The position numbers and the translations under genes are program-made. Source: Scilla litardierei (Eukaryota; Streptophyta; Magnoliopsida; Asparagales; Asparagaceae). Taken from it: a stretch of 64,000 nucleotides of DNA. The notes under the pieces are model-generated. The model searched no databases. It was not told where the DNA came from and saw only the letters and a program-made list of their open reading frames with translations. Location: the NCBI GenBank assembly GCA_030789695.1, contig CM061139.1, forward strand, positions 105,560,837 through 105,624,836, given 5' to 3'. Below, one piece after another: positions 20,256 through 30,497 of this stretch. Every line of letters starts with the position of its first letter. The first letter of the stretch is position 1.

Positions 20256-22124
20256 TGATCACTCCATATTTTACACTCTTTTTCTGCATGTTTGCATGCC
20301 ACTTTGATCGCTCATATCGCGTTTTTCACGATTATTCGACAATATTGTGATGCTTTTCGCGATTTCTTGTTTTTGCCGTATTTCAGGAGATATAGAGCGA
20401 TTCGGAGTGATTTTGAGATCAAGAGGATTTGCACCCACTCCGGAGTGTCACCCAAGGCTCTTTTGAGGGCTATTCGGTGATGGAAGACAAGTGGAAGAAG
20501 AAGGAACTTCATAGGAGCGATGAGGAAGCGAAACGATGAAGATTAGGCATCTGCAGCACCTCACTCGGCCGAGCCAGAAGACCACTCGGCCGACCAGACC
20601 GGACACGCATCAACAGAAGGAAATCGGCTTGCACTCGGTCGAGTGACAATAGTCCACTCGGCCGAGCATGGAAATTCCATCGCCCGAGTGGCATAGGAAA
20701 ATCCACATCAAAAGAGGCCGACTTACTGGAAATGTACAGGCGATTCAGAGTCGTCACTCGGCCGAGCATGAAAAGCCACTCGGCCGAGTGAGTATATCCA
20801 CTCGGCCGAGTCACCTCCGAAGACAGACCCCCAAAATCCCGAACTTACTGTAATTGTACAGGGTTTGTCACTCGGCCGTTGTCACTCGGCTGAGTGAGCC
20901 GCCTCGCCTGCTGCGTAAACTGTGATTTCTGGGCTGCGCATGGGCATTTTTGTCACGATTTTTTGGGCGATTTTGAGGGGTATTTAAACCCAGTTTTTGC
21001 CCTAGTTGAGAAGAACTTTTTGATACTTTTTGCAGCCTTTTTAAAAAGCTTTTTAGGTAATTAGATTTAGGCTTTTTAAGAGATTAGAAAGGGGGTTTTT
21101 GTTGGATGCTATTGGATTCTCATTGGTTTGTCTCTTTTCTTATCAAAAACTCTATTTTTGTTGATAATTTCTCTATTGCAATGAATTGTACTAAATTTGT
21201 TATTAATTTTCTCATGAATTGCATGATGATTAGTGAGTAGTTTTATTGTCCTAGGGCATAGGGATGAACCCTATGAACCCTATTTCTAAATTGTGATGAA
21301 TTGGTGAAATTCTTGCTAGAATTGATTAGGGTTAGGTTGGGATTGATTAATTACAGATAGCTAGGGATTAATATTGATTGGGATTTACAAGAGATTGGGT
21401 CCCAATTGATAGGAAGCCCTAGAAATTCGATTTAGATTTACGATTGGATCCCTCTAGGATTGGTTTGCAAGAGATTGGACCAAGGCTAGGGGTTTCAATC
21501 GTAATTCTATACCTATACCCGTTTGCAAGAGATTGGACGGGTAGGAACTATCTCAACTTAGGTCGTAGCTCGAGTTTGCACGAGAGTGGGCTCGAGATAC
21601 GGTCGAACGATGATGTCATTCTTCACGCTAGCGGCTTAGGTTAGGGTTTGCAAGAGATTGGACCCTACCATAGGTTCGCTATAGACCGACAATAGCGCGA
21701 GAGCGTGAGCTTGGTTCAACATTTAGTTGCGACTAGTTCACCTAAAATTCGAGTCTAGCAATGATGTAACCTACGAATCATAACGATGAGATACGGTCCG
21801 TAGCGGGGATTCCCTATCCCTAGGCGCTTTATTTTATTGATATTTCTATCGACATTCGAACGATTGTGACAATTTTACCCCAAATTATTCTCAACCATTT
21901 TGATAGCTAGGTGATTGGAAGGAGACACTATCATTGTTCCTCCCTGAGTTCAATACCCGCTCGCCACTACGCCGTGCGCTTGCGGTAAGACTACGAGTCG
22001 CTTGTCTCGGTTACGTGTGCATACCGGGGCATCGATCAAGTTTTTGGCACCGTTGCCGGGGATTCATCTCTGTGTAAATTACGCCATACTTGGTTGTTCT
22101 CGGAGGTGCATTTTGGATAGATCA
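20256..22124 (+). repeat. 3' LTR of the outer Athila-like element
   Basis: 1869 bp, partner of 2020-3903. Palindrome cluster at about 20560-20900, stem-loop array 21377-21697, and the embedded primer-site copy (about 22023-22052) are all present. It differs from the 5' LTR by scattered substitutions and short indels. Ends GGATAGATCA. Confidence 0.9.
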
Positions 22125-24254
22125 GCGATCGTCATATTATTATTTGAGGTACGGCCGATTCTGCTGCCGGTAGATTGCACCCATCTTTAGGGATGTCAAT
22201 CCTAGCTGGCGTATTGGAAGCATGGACGTGTGATATGATAATCTTCTGGTTATCAGTAAATTTGTCCAGTAGTAAAAGTATTCAGAATGTGAAGGATCTT
22301 CAGGATCTTATCTTCATAGAGATTAGTACGCAGATCATATTGAGACAAAGACTTAGTGTCCCAAGAAATGGTCTCAGAAGCTTCAGGCTTTTGTTTTGTG
22401 AGCCTAATATGGAAAATAATTTTATGAAGATGCATCTATCAGTGACATAAAGTACCGAAATGGAGACCTTGATGGGTGAATTGGCCCACAAATGTCTCCT
22501 TGTATTTTCTCCAAGAAGCTAGGAGATTCAAACCCCCACTTTCAGGTGGGACGGTCTCTTGATTAGTTTTACCCTTATAACATGGGAGACAAGGAAAATC
22601 ACCCTTTTGGAGAATCTTCAGCTTCCTCAAATTATGTGCACGGGTGGGGGTTATTAAGCGGTACATCCTTACCGATCCTGGGTGACCCAGTCTATAATTG
22701 TCATAGACTGAATTCCGGTGATGTAGAACACTGCTGGTGCTCTATCAGATTAGCTTCTATAGGTTGGATGTATGTTTGATAAAGGCTCGATGAGAGTCCT
22801 TTAAAACATTCTAAGATGGTTTCAATACCATCCTTATGACGAATAACATACAATTATTTAACACTATTGAAATCATTAGTTTCCAAGTAATATCCGTTTA
22901 AATGGATGTCTTTGAAACCAAATAGATTTCTGTTTGATTATGGAGAAAATAAAACATCTTTTATTATAATTTTTGTTTGGTTTGGGAGCAATAAAATTGC
23001 TTCACCTGATCCTTCTATTATATTATTTAGTCCCGAAATTGTAGTGACGGGACCATAATAATTAAGATGCTATAGCATCTATCAAGAAGGATCTTGTGCG
23101 CGGAGACACTATCCATTAGTCAGTCACAATTCATCTCTATCTCTAGAAAAAAATGTAAAGAGTTTTATCGAAAAGTAAAACTACATTCGATTCATAATCA
23201 AGATAAAGAAGGACATAATTGAAGATACATTTAAAACATTAATGATAAAGGCTGATAAGATGACTGAATTTTCTTTAGTCAAGGAGGTCGTCATTCTCGA
23301 AATCCTCGGTGTTGAACCGAGTTGGAGGATGTATGTCCACCAGATTTGTTCCTGCAGAAGGCCTTAGGCTTGCCATATACAAATCTTGGAGGAGGCATGG
23401 AGTATGACAGACCCTGGACCAATGTCCAGTCATGCCACATCTGTGGTATTTGTCTTCCCAGTTTTTCTTGAGAGTCTGGTCCGAGGTATTCCTCTTCTAC
23501 GTATTCTTTTTCTTTCCCTCATTATTGTTATTCTGGGGAGGAGCTCTGGTCTGCTTCTTCGTAGCTTTTCCATTGTTGAATCTTCCTCTATGCTTGTTCT
23601 TCATCTGCTGGGAAGAAACTGTGTGAGCTTCAGGGAGAGCAGTAGAGCCAGCAGGGCGTAGGTTATGAGTGGCCAGTAGGATGTCTCTGTTCTGCTCTGC
23701 CATAAGAAGGCAGGAGAGTAAATCAGAGTACCTCGTGAACTGGCGTTCACGATACTATTGCATGAGAATAGCATCCTTCTCATGGAAGGATGTATATGTT
23801 TTCTCAAGCATTCGAGTTTCCGAGACATGTTCATCACACAACTTCAGGCATGAGGTGATGTTATGGAGAGCTGAGTTATACTCAGCTACGACTTGAAGTC
23901 CTGCAGTCGGAGATTTTCCCACTCATAATGTGCACGTGGGAGGATAACATCTTTCTGATGTTTGTATCTGTCCTCAAGTGCTGTCCACAGTTCATGAGGG
24001 TCTTCCACTGTTAGATATTCGGCCTTCAGGGTCCGATCAATGTGTCTCCTGATATAGATAATGGCTTTCTCCTTCTCTACATCGGAGAATCTAACAGTAG
24101 AAGTCCCTTCATCAGTTGTCACAGTCGTAGCTGGAGCCTGAATTGTGTGACTTATGCCCTGTGAGCGCAGATGGAACTTCAGGTCCAGCTGCCAGCTCAA
24201 GTAATTTTTTCTATCTGCATCAACATCAAAATCGACGCTCGCAATCTTTGTCAT
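22125..24254 (-). pseudogene. Ty1/copia gag, protease remnant and truncated integrase (5' part of the split copia)
   Basis: Minus strand from an ATG at 24254: gag with NYLSWQLDLKFHLRSQG and a HELWTALEDRYKHQKDVILP stretch, stopping at 23886; further gag in shifted frames (MAEQNRDILLATHNLRPAGS near 23650); a CCHC-like remnant near 23450; a degraded protease active-site region near 23110; then the pre-integrase zinc region (ILQKGDFPCLPCYKGK, about 22600). The DDE core of integrase is deleted. The fragment stops at the Athila 3' LTR and resumes at 2019. Same gag type as the plus-strand copia at 27724. Confidence 0.8.
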
Positions 24255-25440
24255 TTATCGAAGCTTGGAATAAGTATGAATTAAATATTTTTCAAAAATT
24301 AAGACATGCATAGTAGTAAAACTAAGACTGTTGTGGGGATCGGCCGGTCACCACCAAAAAATAATAAAATTCCAAAGTCTCTTATACATTTTGAATTACG
24401 AGAAAATTAAAATTACAATTTGAAAACCCTTGGGGGTCCCAATATTAGCAATTTTCCTCCGTCTTCAGGCGAAGTTACTCCGGGCTTAGGCTTTTACATT
24501 TAGTTCCTCACTACATTTTCCTCAAAAGGAAAAAAAGCGAGGAAAATAAATAGTGGTGACTGACAACGACCGATCCAAAAACACACAACATAGTCTTACC
24601 AACATTCCAGGCAGTTTATAAAAGTATGCAACATGCATAAATAATATATTAAATTCAACATCGCACGTAATTTATTGGAGAAATATAAAATATTTCATAA
24701 TTACTTGGGCCACGTGGAGACATATCATGCACCTATAGGTTAGATAACTAACGGCAGAGCGATCTCAGGACCTTTCATAATTATTAAATAAAAAATCTAA
24801 TTAATCCAAATTATGCAGATATTGATGTTATTGATATTATATGGACCAAAAACAAATAGCATCCCAAACAAGAATATATTAATGAAACACATCAATTATC
24901 TAGATTTTTCAGAATTACCAGTAATTTTCTGGTATTTTCTGATATTTTTCTAGATTTAATGGATTTTTTCTGAGTTTAAATTATATTTAAAACTGAAAAA
25001 TAACATAACCTAATTGTTAAAATAAAAGCCCTTAGACTTGCTGCGGGCTTTAGGCCCAACAGGGAAAAAATCTATATTTTTATTTTTAATAAATGGGTTA
25101 ATGGACTAATAGCCCATATGATAAGTGTTGCATAATATATTCAGCCCCAAAAAATAAAATTGAAAACAAGTTCATCATCTCCACCAATCCCCAAAGTTCA
25201 ATTTCGTCATCATCCCCAATTTGCTATCAAATCATCCTCTCCCCGACAGTGGGTGGAGCGGCAAAAACCCTCCTGCCCCCAAAATGGGCCCATTATCAAG
25301 ATTGGAGCGATGCAGCGGAGAAGCCACGACGCATGGAGGAGCCCCCTCCTAAGGGGGCGTTGCAGGGAAGAGCCACCGACAGAGGGGGGGCAGCATCGGA
25401 ATGGGCCCTGACAGGGGGGCCGTCGAAGTCCCCCCCCACG

Positions 25441-25477
<37 letters not shown>

Positions 25478-26078
25478 TTTGGAGGCCCCCCGACTGGGGG
25501 GGGCGTTGGCACCGGAATGGCGCCGCGGGGATGGGGCGCCCCGACTGGGCCGGAGGTGCCAGGACAGGCCCCCCGACTGGGGGGCGGCAACACAGGGATG
25601 GGGCTCCCCGACTGGGGGCGGCGCCAGGACGGGAGGAGCAATTTTTCGAAAATCATTGCTACTAAACAGGAGACACCAAAGTTCTAAAGCAATTTTACTT
25701 GCACTGCATGTTAATGTGAGATGCAAGTTACACAGAGCTGTATGATACCACCAGCAGTATTGTATCATAGGCTCAAATTTACTTGTTTGGGGAGATTATG
25801 AGGCATGAACCTCGACCTTATCGAATGCGTATGTCTTTAACTTAATTACTTCCAAAAGTTTATGATGCTGTGGGATTAGAAATTTACCTCTAGATCAAAG
25901 ATCTAGGGAAAAACAAATAAAATCCATAGATAAAAATCACTGCTCCTGCAATGCCGTGAAAGAAATCAATTGCTCGTCGTCGCAAGAGCTTTGCCACAAC
26001 TACAAGATTCCTTTGCAAGAGGGAAAAAAATTTGTCGGGATGAAATTTGTGGTTAAATTTTTTTTCCTAGAGCTTGAT
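24255..26078 (-). other. Long leader of the minus-strand copia, with inverted repeats and a GC-rich block
   Basis: No credible coding sequence. An inverted repeat flanks about 200 bp: GGATCGG..GTCACCAC at 24337-24354 against GTGGTGAC..CCGATCC at 24553-24576. Inside it ATTTTCCTC/GAGGAAAAT forms a second hairpin (about 24513-24547). At 25240-25660 the composition switches to very G-rich, with repeated GACTGGGG words and a long G run. Long frames across the G-rich block are artefacts of low complexity. About 1.8 kb is long for a copia leader, so another insertion may be hidden here. Confidence 0.5.
25442..25475. repeat. Poly-G run, 34 bases
   Basis: Uninterrupted G(34) in a G-rich surround. Such runs are copy-number unstable and hard to sequence, so the exact length is unreliable. 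Confidence 0.9.
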
Positions 26079-26091
26079 CGTGCTGATAACG
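26079..26091 (-). other. Primer binding site of the minus-strand copia
   Basis: On the minus strand CGTTATCAGCACG follows the LTR end AACA. The plus-strand copia has the identical site at 26393-26405. Confidence 0.7.
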
Positions 26092-26265
26092 TGTTAGAGA
26101 TGAACAACTATAGCCATAGCCATGTCCCAATTTATTCATTCATTATATTGAAGAGGGGAGACCAATGGTCTCAAGTATATGAAAGGTCCACCCCACTACT
26201 ATGTAGTGGGGTATAATGGTGGATAAAAGAGGGGGGGAGACCATAAGTCTCCCCCACACATAACA
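26092..26265 (-). repeat. 5' LTR of the minus-strand copia, 174 bp, with three hairpins
   Basis: Minus strand TGTTATGTGTGGGGG to TCTCTAACA. Three strong inverted repeats fill much of it: GAGACC-AAT-GGTCTC (26158-26172), ACCCCACTAC-TAT-GTAGTGGGGT (26190-26212, 10 bp) and GGGGGAGAC-CATAA-GTCTCCCCC (26233-26255, 9 bp). Boundaries are set by the primer site and by TG..CA ends; the 3' LTR is outside the window, so the length cannot be confirmed internally. Confidence 0.7.
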
Positions 26266-26272
26266 AAAGTGT

Positions 26273-26392
26273 TGTTATGAATAGGCTCATGAGGCCCATT
26301 GGGTATCCACCCATTCTTTGAAAGCTATATATATGAGGGTAGGGGGGCTCCTAACCCCTTACACATATTACTCTACTTTTCCCTTCACAACA
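26273..26392 (+). repeat. 5' LTR, plus-strand copia (120 bp)
   Basis: Starts TGTTATGAATAGGCTC, contains TATATATATGAGG (TATA-like, about 26326-26336), ends CTTCACAACA. Partner 44632-44748. Confidence 0.85.
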
Positions 26393-26405
26393 CGTTATCA
26401 GCACG
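26393..26405 (+). other. Primer binding site of the plus-strand copia
   Basis: CGTTATCAGCACG directly after the LTR end, identical to the site of the neighbouring minus-strand copia. Confidence 0.7.
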
Positions 26406-27723
26406 TTCACGCTCGTAGGAAAAGTCGACGACGCTTAATGAGGGATTTCATCTAACGCTCAGTTTTAAGAAGATCGTATTCTTCTCAAAGGGGAGCGTAA
26501 AGGGCATCCTTGATCAACCGTCGTCTAGATTCCTTCGTCGAATCTAAAGGTAAATCATCAAATTTTTAGATCTAAAACTTGTTTTTCTAGTAGATCTGCA
26601 TGTTTTAGATCACAAACACTGTAAAAATCGATTTTTTGTCTAAAAATCAATTTTTTTTAATCCATGGCCGTGCCTTTGTGCATGGCCAGGCCATGCCCAA
26701 AAGGGCATGGCCGGCCGCGACCCTAGGGCACGGCGGCCGCGCCTTGCAGGCACGGCCCGCCGCCCCCTGCTAAGGCACGACGGCCGCGCCCTGCAAGCGC
26801 GGCGGCCGTCGCGGGCCCCCTAGGGTTTTTCGAAACCCTAGCCCTTAGCAGATCAATTTTTTAGGCGAGGCCCATTAACCCTATGTCGGTTGTTTTCATG
26901 GCCCAAAAAGCTTGAAAATTAGCCCACTTACACATAATTTGTCTTTCTTTTATTTTGGCCTCAAAAGCCCAATAATTAAAGAAATTTTAATTTTGTAATA
27001 GGGCTAAGCGAAAAGATAAATATAAATGAAATGGATCAGGATTAAAAGTTTTTAAAATTATTTTTAGCACGTCATTTTATTTCTAGATTATTTATTAATC
27101 TTTCATATACATGTGACATATAATATCTGCGTGGCTGTATAACATATAATATCTGCTGATATGAATTTAGGCTATGTTTTTTAGGAATCAGCCAGTTTTC
27201 CGATACTCTTACTTTTCTGCATTTTTTTCTTCTTCTGAGAGAAATTTGTAAGTGATGGTATACCTGTAAAAAGTCGAAGCTGAAGGACCACCCCATCGAG
27301 ATGAAGGCGCTAGCTTAAAGAGAAAAAAGGGGCTTTTTCTCAAAAGTTCCCGAGTTGTCTTTAATTTTATGCATTTTTTATGGGATGTAACTTCTTGGAC
27401 TTTTTTTAGTATCGGCTGGCTGATCCCCATAGCTCTAAATTATTTTTCTTGCATATACATTAAATGCGTGGATGTTTTACTTTAAATAGTTAAATAATTC
27501 ATGCTATTTAAAATGTTGCAAGATTGCATGCGTGGATGTTTACTTTAAATAGTTAAATTATTCATGCTATTTAAAGTGTTGCAAGATTGCATGCGTGGAT
27601 GTTTACTTTAAATAGTTAAATAATTCACGCTATTTAAAATGTTGCAATTGCATGCGTGGATGTTTACTTTAAATAGTTAAATAATTCATGCTATCTTTTG
27701 TTTATGTTGCTATATTGCTTAAA
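26406..27723 (+). other. Leader of the plus-strand copia
   Basis: No gene. Contains a GC-rich block (about 26690-26820) with GGCCGCG and CACGGC words, then a hairpin CTAGGGTTT-TTCG-AAACCCTAG (26820-26841, 9 bp), AT-rich sequence, and a 64-bp tandem repeat just before gag. Confidence 0.6.
27464..27695. repeat. Tandem repeat, about 64-bp unit, 3.6 copies
   Basis: Units start ATGCGTGGATGTTT at 27464, 27528, 27591 and 27652 (periods 64, 63, 61) and share TTTAAATAGTTAAATAATTC. The repeat ends about 28 bp before the gag ATG. Confidence 0.9.
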
Positions 27724-28590
27724 ATGGAAAGACTTGTGAATGTCGATTTTTCAGTCCTGAAGGCCGATGGGTCGAACTACTTGAGTTGGCAGTTGGACCT
27801 GAAGTTCACCTGCGCTCTCATGGGTTCAGTCTAACACCCAAAGAAAAGGCAATAACAAGTACTGCAGCAGCTGAAAAGGATGCTTCTAATACAGAAGAAG
27901 TTTCCGATATACTTAAGGCGAAAGCCATTATTTATATCAGGAAACACTTAGACTCGACCCTGAAGGACGAGTATATTACTGTAGATGATCCTTATGAATT
28001 GTGGGACGCACTTGAGGAGAGGTACAGACATCAAAGGGATGTCATACTCCCTCGTGTACAGTACGAATGGACTCACCTTCGCATACAGGATTATAAATTC
28101 GTAGCAGAGTACAACCAGCACTATTCCGAATCACCTCACGTCTGAAGTTGTGTGGTGAGAATGTGACAGAGAAGATGTTGCTCGAGAAGAAGTTTACGTC
28201 TTTTCATGAGAAGGACATGATTCTCATGCAACAGTACCGTGAACGAAAGTTTACAAAATACTCCGAACTACTCTTATGCCTACTAATGGCTGAACTGAAC
28301 AGAGAGTTGTTGATTGCCACTCACAACCTGTGCCCTCCTGGCTCCGCTCCACTTCCACCTCCTGCAGAGGCACATTTCCAATCTTTCCAGAAGAAGTAGA
28401 TGGATAAAAAGGCAAAGTTCCAGAAATGGAAGAACAGAAGCAGCAGAAAAAGGCTACTCATCAGGCTCCTCACCAGAACCAGAAGTGCGCGGCAAAGAAG
28501 TAAAAGTGTACGTCCAACAAAGGTGGTCCTCCCAAGAAAGACTGGGAGGATAAATGTTCTAAATGCGAAATGACTGGCCACTAGTCCAGA
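27724..28590 (+). pseudogene. gag: Ty1/copia gag (frameshifted)
   Basis: The ATG at 27724 begins a frame with VDFSVLKADGSNYLSWQLDL; after about 30 residues the frame shifts (near 27800), and the conserved gag continues at 27786-28145 (KAKAIIYIRKHLDSTLKDEY, then a YELWDALEERYRHQRDVILP segment). Another shift leads to 28148-28399 (KLCGEN..MLLEKKFTSFHEKD and LATHNLCPPGS). A CCHC zinc-knuckle remnant (CSKCEMTGH) is near 28557-28583, with a stop where the knuckle continues. Encodes the capsid precursor in intact relatives; not functional here. Confidence 0.8.
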
Positions 28591-29001
28591 ATCTGCCGCA
28601 CTTCCAAACACCTACAGGATCTCTACCAGGCAAGTCTCAAGCCCCACACTGAGACAAACCTGATAGTTGGGGCAGCGTTCCCAGAAACTACATGGAAGTC
28701 AAAAGACTTCATGGAAGACGACAATCTGTAGTCATGGACCATATGCATTTTAGCACATTATCTTATTTCCCTACAATGTATCTTGCTTTATGTCGTTTCA
28801 AAATTCCATGTCAAACTATTCGTATTATTCAGCATCTTAATATAAATGAAAGTAGTTTCTTTTCGTATTATTTATTGCTTGAATGTTTTTTATATAGATA
28901 TGGAAACCATATGCCTAGTGGACAGTGCATCAACACAACTCAATCCTTCAAAATACAGACTACTTTACGAGCATTAGTAGCTATTCTGGTCCATTGAGAA
29001 C

Positions 29002-30199
29002 TGTTGCGGGGTGGAACTCGCGTACAATGAATTTGTATTAGGGGGAACCAAGGGCACGGTGGTTATGTTGATGAAAGGATTGGGGTAGGCTATTTGACAG
29101 GTGATTAGAGGGGTGATGAGGCTAAGCTTGTCGTTGGAGCAAACCACGGAGTCGAATCCCACAGTATGCGGTTGAGGAAGATCGGACTGCGGGAGCCGAA
29201 GGCGAACACAAGCCAGGGGACGAGCAATCCTACGCAATGAGCAACTCGTCAGAAAGGCCGGGTTGGGGTCCAACCCTTAGCCTCTCTGATGCCTAAGTCA
29301 GTGATTGGGCTTAAAGCGGGGGCTAGGCACGCAAGTCGGACTAAGGATGAGTCGACCGTACGTGACGAGCTATGAGTGGGAGAACAAAGATATGGACGAC
29401 CTTTACTCTCGTGTTTGAATAATGGGATTGAGAGTGAATTTGCCAACCCCCTCACAGTAAGAAGTGAGGGGGTATTTATACCTGATGGGAGACGGTTAGG
29501 TGGAGCTGACCAGTCATGCTGACTCAACGTGCTGAGCTGGCCCGACTGTCAGCGGAAGCTTCAGACGAGGATGTCAGGAATAGGAGTGTCAGCCATGCTT
29601 TTGTCAGACGGCGCAATGGCTAGGGGCGCTTTTGTCAGGGTGTCAGGGCCGAAAGCATTAAATGTCAGGGGGCGCAGTGGCCAGGGGGTGCTTTGTCAGA
29701 TTGTCGGGTGGCGTAAGTGTCAGTCGCGTCCTTATACTAGGTTGTTTGTCGTGTGTGATGAGTCAAGGGTCCAGCGGTGCGTTTCCCCATGGCTGGGTTC
29801 GAGTGGGGCCATCGGGCCGACCTGATCGCGGGGTGTTCGGCCCAGTCGTGCACCTTTTCGGGTGCGGATCATGGACCGCCGGTAGGGAGGGGGAACGGGT
29901 GTGCCTCTGTCAACGTCCGAGGCTACGCTGTTCGGGTGTACCCCGAGCGCACTGCTCCTGGCGGACCGACCGAGAGCGGTTAAGCGCCTTTGTCGGGGAG
30001 AGAGGGGGGGCACGGCAAGGTGCGCCCATCCCCCTATAGCCTCGGACCTCCGGGTCGGCTGACGCCCTACTGGCCTCTGAAGTCCGGGCGAGGGGCGCCC
30101 TGGCGTTGGGTCGGCCGTCCGTTCGAAAGGGGTGAGCTAGTGAGGTATATTAGTGGTTCTGGGGAGGAGCCGGACTCCCACGATCTTTAGGTAGTAACA
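29002..30199 (+). mobile_element. Solo LTR, 1198 bp, with TSD AGAAC
   Basis: Starts TGTTGCGGGG and ends GTAGTAACA; AGAAC flanks it at 28997-29001 and 30200-30204. Excision joins copia coding sequence cleanly. It has a G+C-rich 3' half, the words GAAAGG(C)CGGGTTGG and GATGCCTAAGTCAGTGA shared with the LTR-like block at 61643, and a hairpin-TATA element. No internal region, so it is a product of LTR-LTR recombination. Family is probably Ty3/gypsy by the shared words; not certain. Confidence 0.85.
29447..29480 (+). promoter_or_regulatory. Hairpin abutting a TATA box in the solo LTR
   Basis: CCCCCTCAC (29447-29455), 8-nt loop, GTGAGGGGG (29464-29472), then TATTTATA at 29473-29480 with no spacer. 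The related LTR at 62035-62067 has the same design with a different stem. Confidence 0.7.
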
Positions 30200-30497
30200 A
30201 GAACAATCTCAGGACAAGCTGATATAATAGAAGGATCAGGTGAAGCAATCATATTGCTCTCCAATAACAAACTCATCAAAATTAGAGATGCGCTATACTC
30301 ACCTAAATCAATCCGAATCCTCCTAAGCTTTAAAGATATATGTTTAAATGGGTATTACTTAGAGACGGTCGACTATAATAAAAAGGAATACTTGCACGTA
30401 ACGTATCTTACAAATGGTACAAAAACCAATTGAAACATTTCGAGGGACTCCCAGGGGACTCTACTAAACAAGTATTCACTCTCCTGAAGCATTATTA

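Larger units (their letters stand above)
2020..22124 (+). mobile_element. Outer Athila-like Ty3/gypsy element, lacking RT/RNase H/integrase
   Basis: LTRs (2020-3903 and 20256-22124) start TGATCACTCC and end GATCA. A tRNA-Asp-type primer site follows the 5' LTR and a purine-rich AAGCTTGGGGG tract precedes the 3' LTR. Flanks GCGGT (2015-2019) and GCGAT (22125-22129) look like a 5-bp target duplication with one change, and removing the element joins two parts of one copia gene. Internal order: gag, protease, a non-coding block with promoter-like sequence, then ATHILA-type ORF1. No RT, RNase H or integrase similarity is visible in any frame between protease and ORF1. An 8.3 kb element (8601-16914) is nested inside ORF1. 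The LTRs differ by several small indels and substitutions, so it is older than its guest. Confidence 0.85.
1032..26265 (-). mobile_element. Decayed minus-strand Ty1/copia retrotransposon, host of the Athila insertions
   Basis: On the minus strand, in order: 5' LTR (26092-26265), primer site (26079-26091), long leader, gag from 24254, protease remnant, pre-integrase and truncated integrase to 22130; then, beyond the 20.1 kb Athila insertion (2020-22124), the integrase-RT linker and RT down to 1032. The catalytic core of integrase is deleted: sequence jumps from the pre-integrase zinc region (22439-22666) to the post-core region (22253-22435). The RNase H end and 3' LTR are not in the window. 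Many stops and frameshifts make it the oldest identified layer here. Confidence 0.75.
28880..30480 (+). pseudogene. Ty1/copia protease region, split by a solo LTR
   Basis: A copia protease active-site motif (LVDSAST) lies near 28915-28935. The coding sequence stops at 29001, where a solo LTR with duplication AGAAC is inserted, and resumes at 30200 with TISGQADIIEGSGEA in the expected protease-to-integrase order. Stops occur before the LTR (28730-28880) and between 30400 and 30480, so the gene was already damaged or has decayed since. Confidence 0.7.

Noticed and set aside
25210..25768. Long frames on both strands in the G-rich block
   Set aside because: Low-complexity artefacts of the poly-G and GACTGGGG words; proline- or glycine-only peptides without family similarity.
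29662..30039. GC-rich frames inside the solo LTR
   Set aside because: Overlapping frames on both strands in non-coding LTR sequence, no domain.
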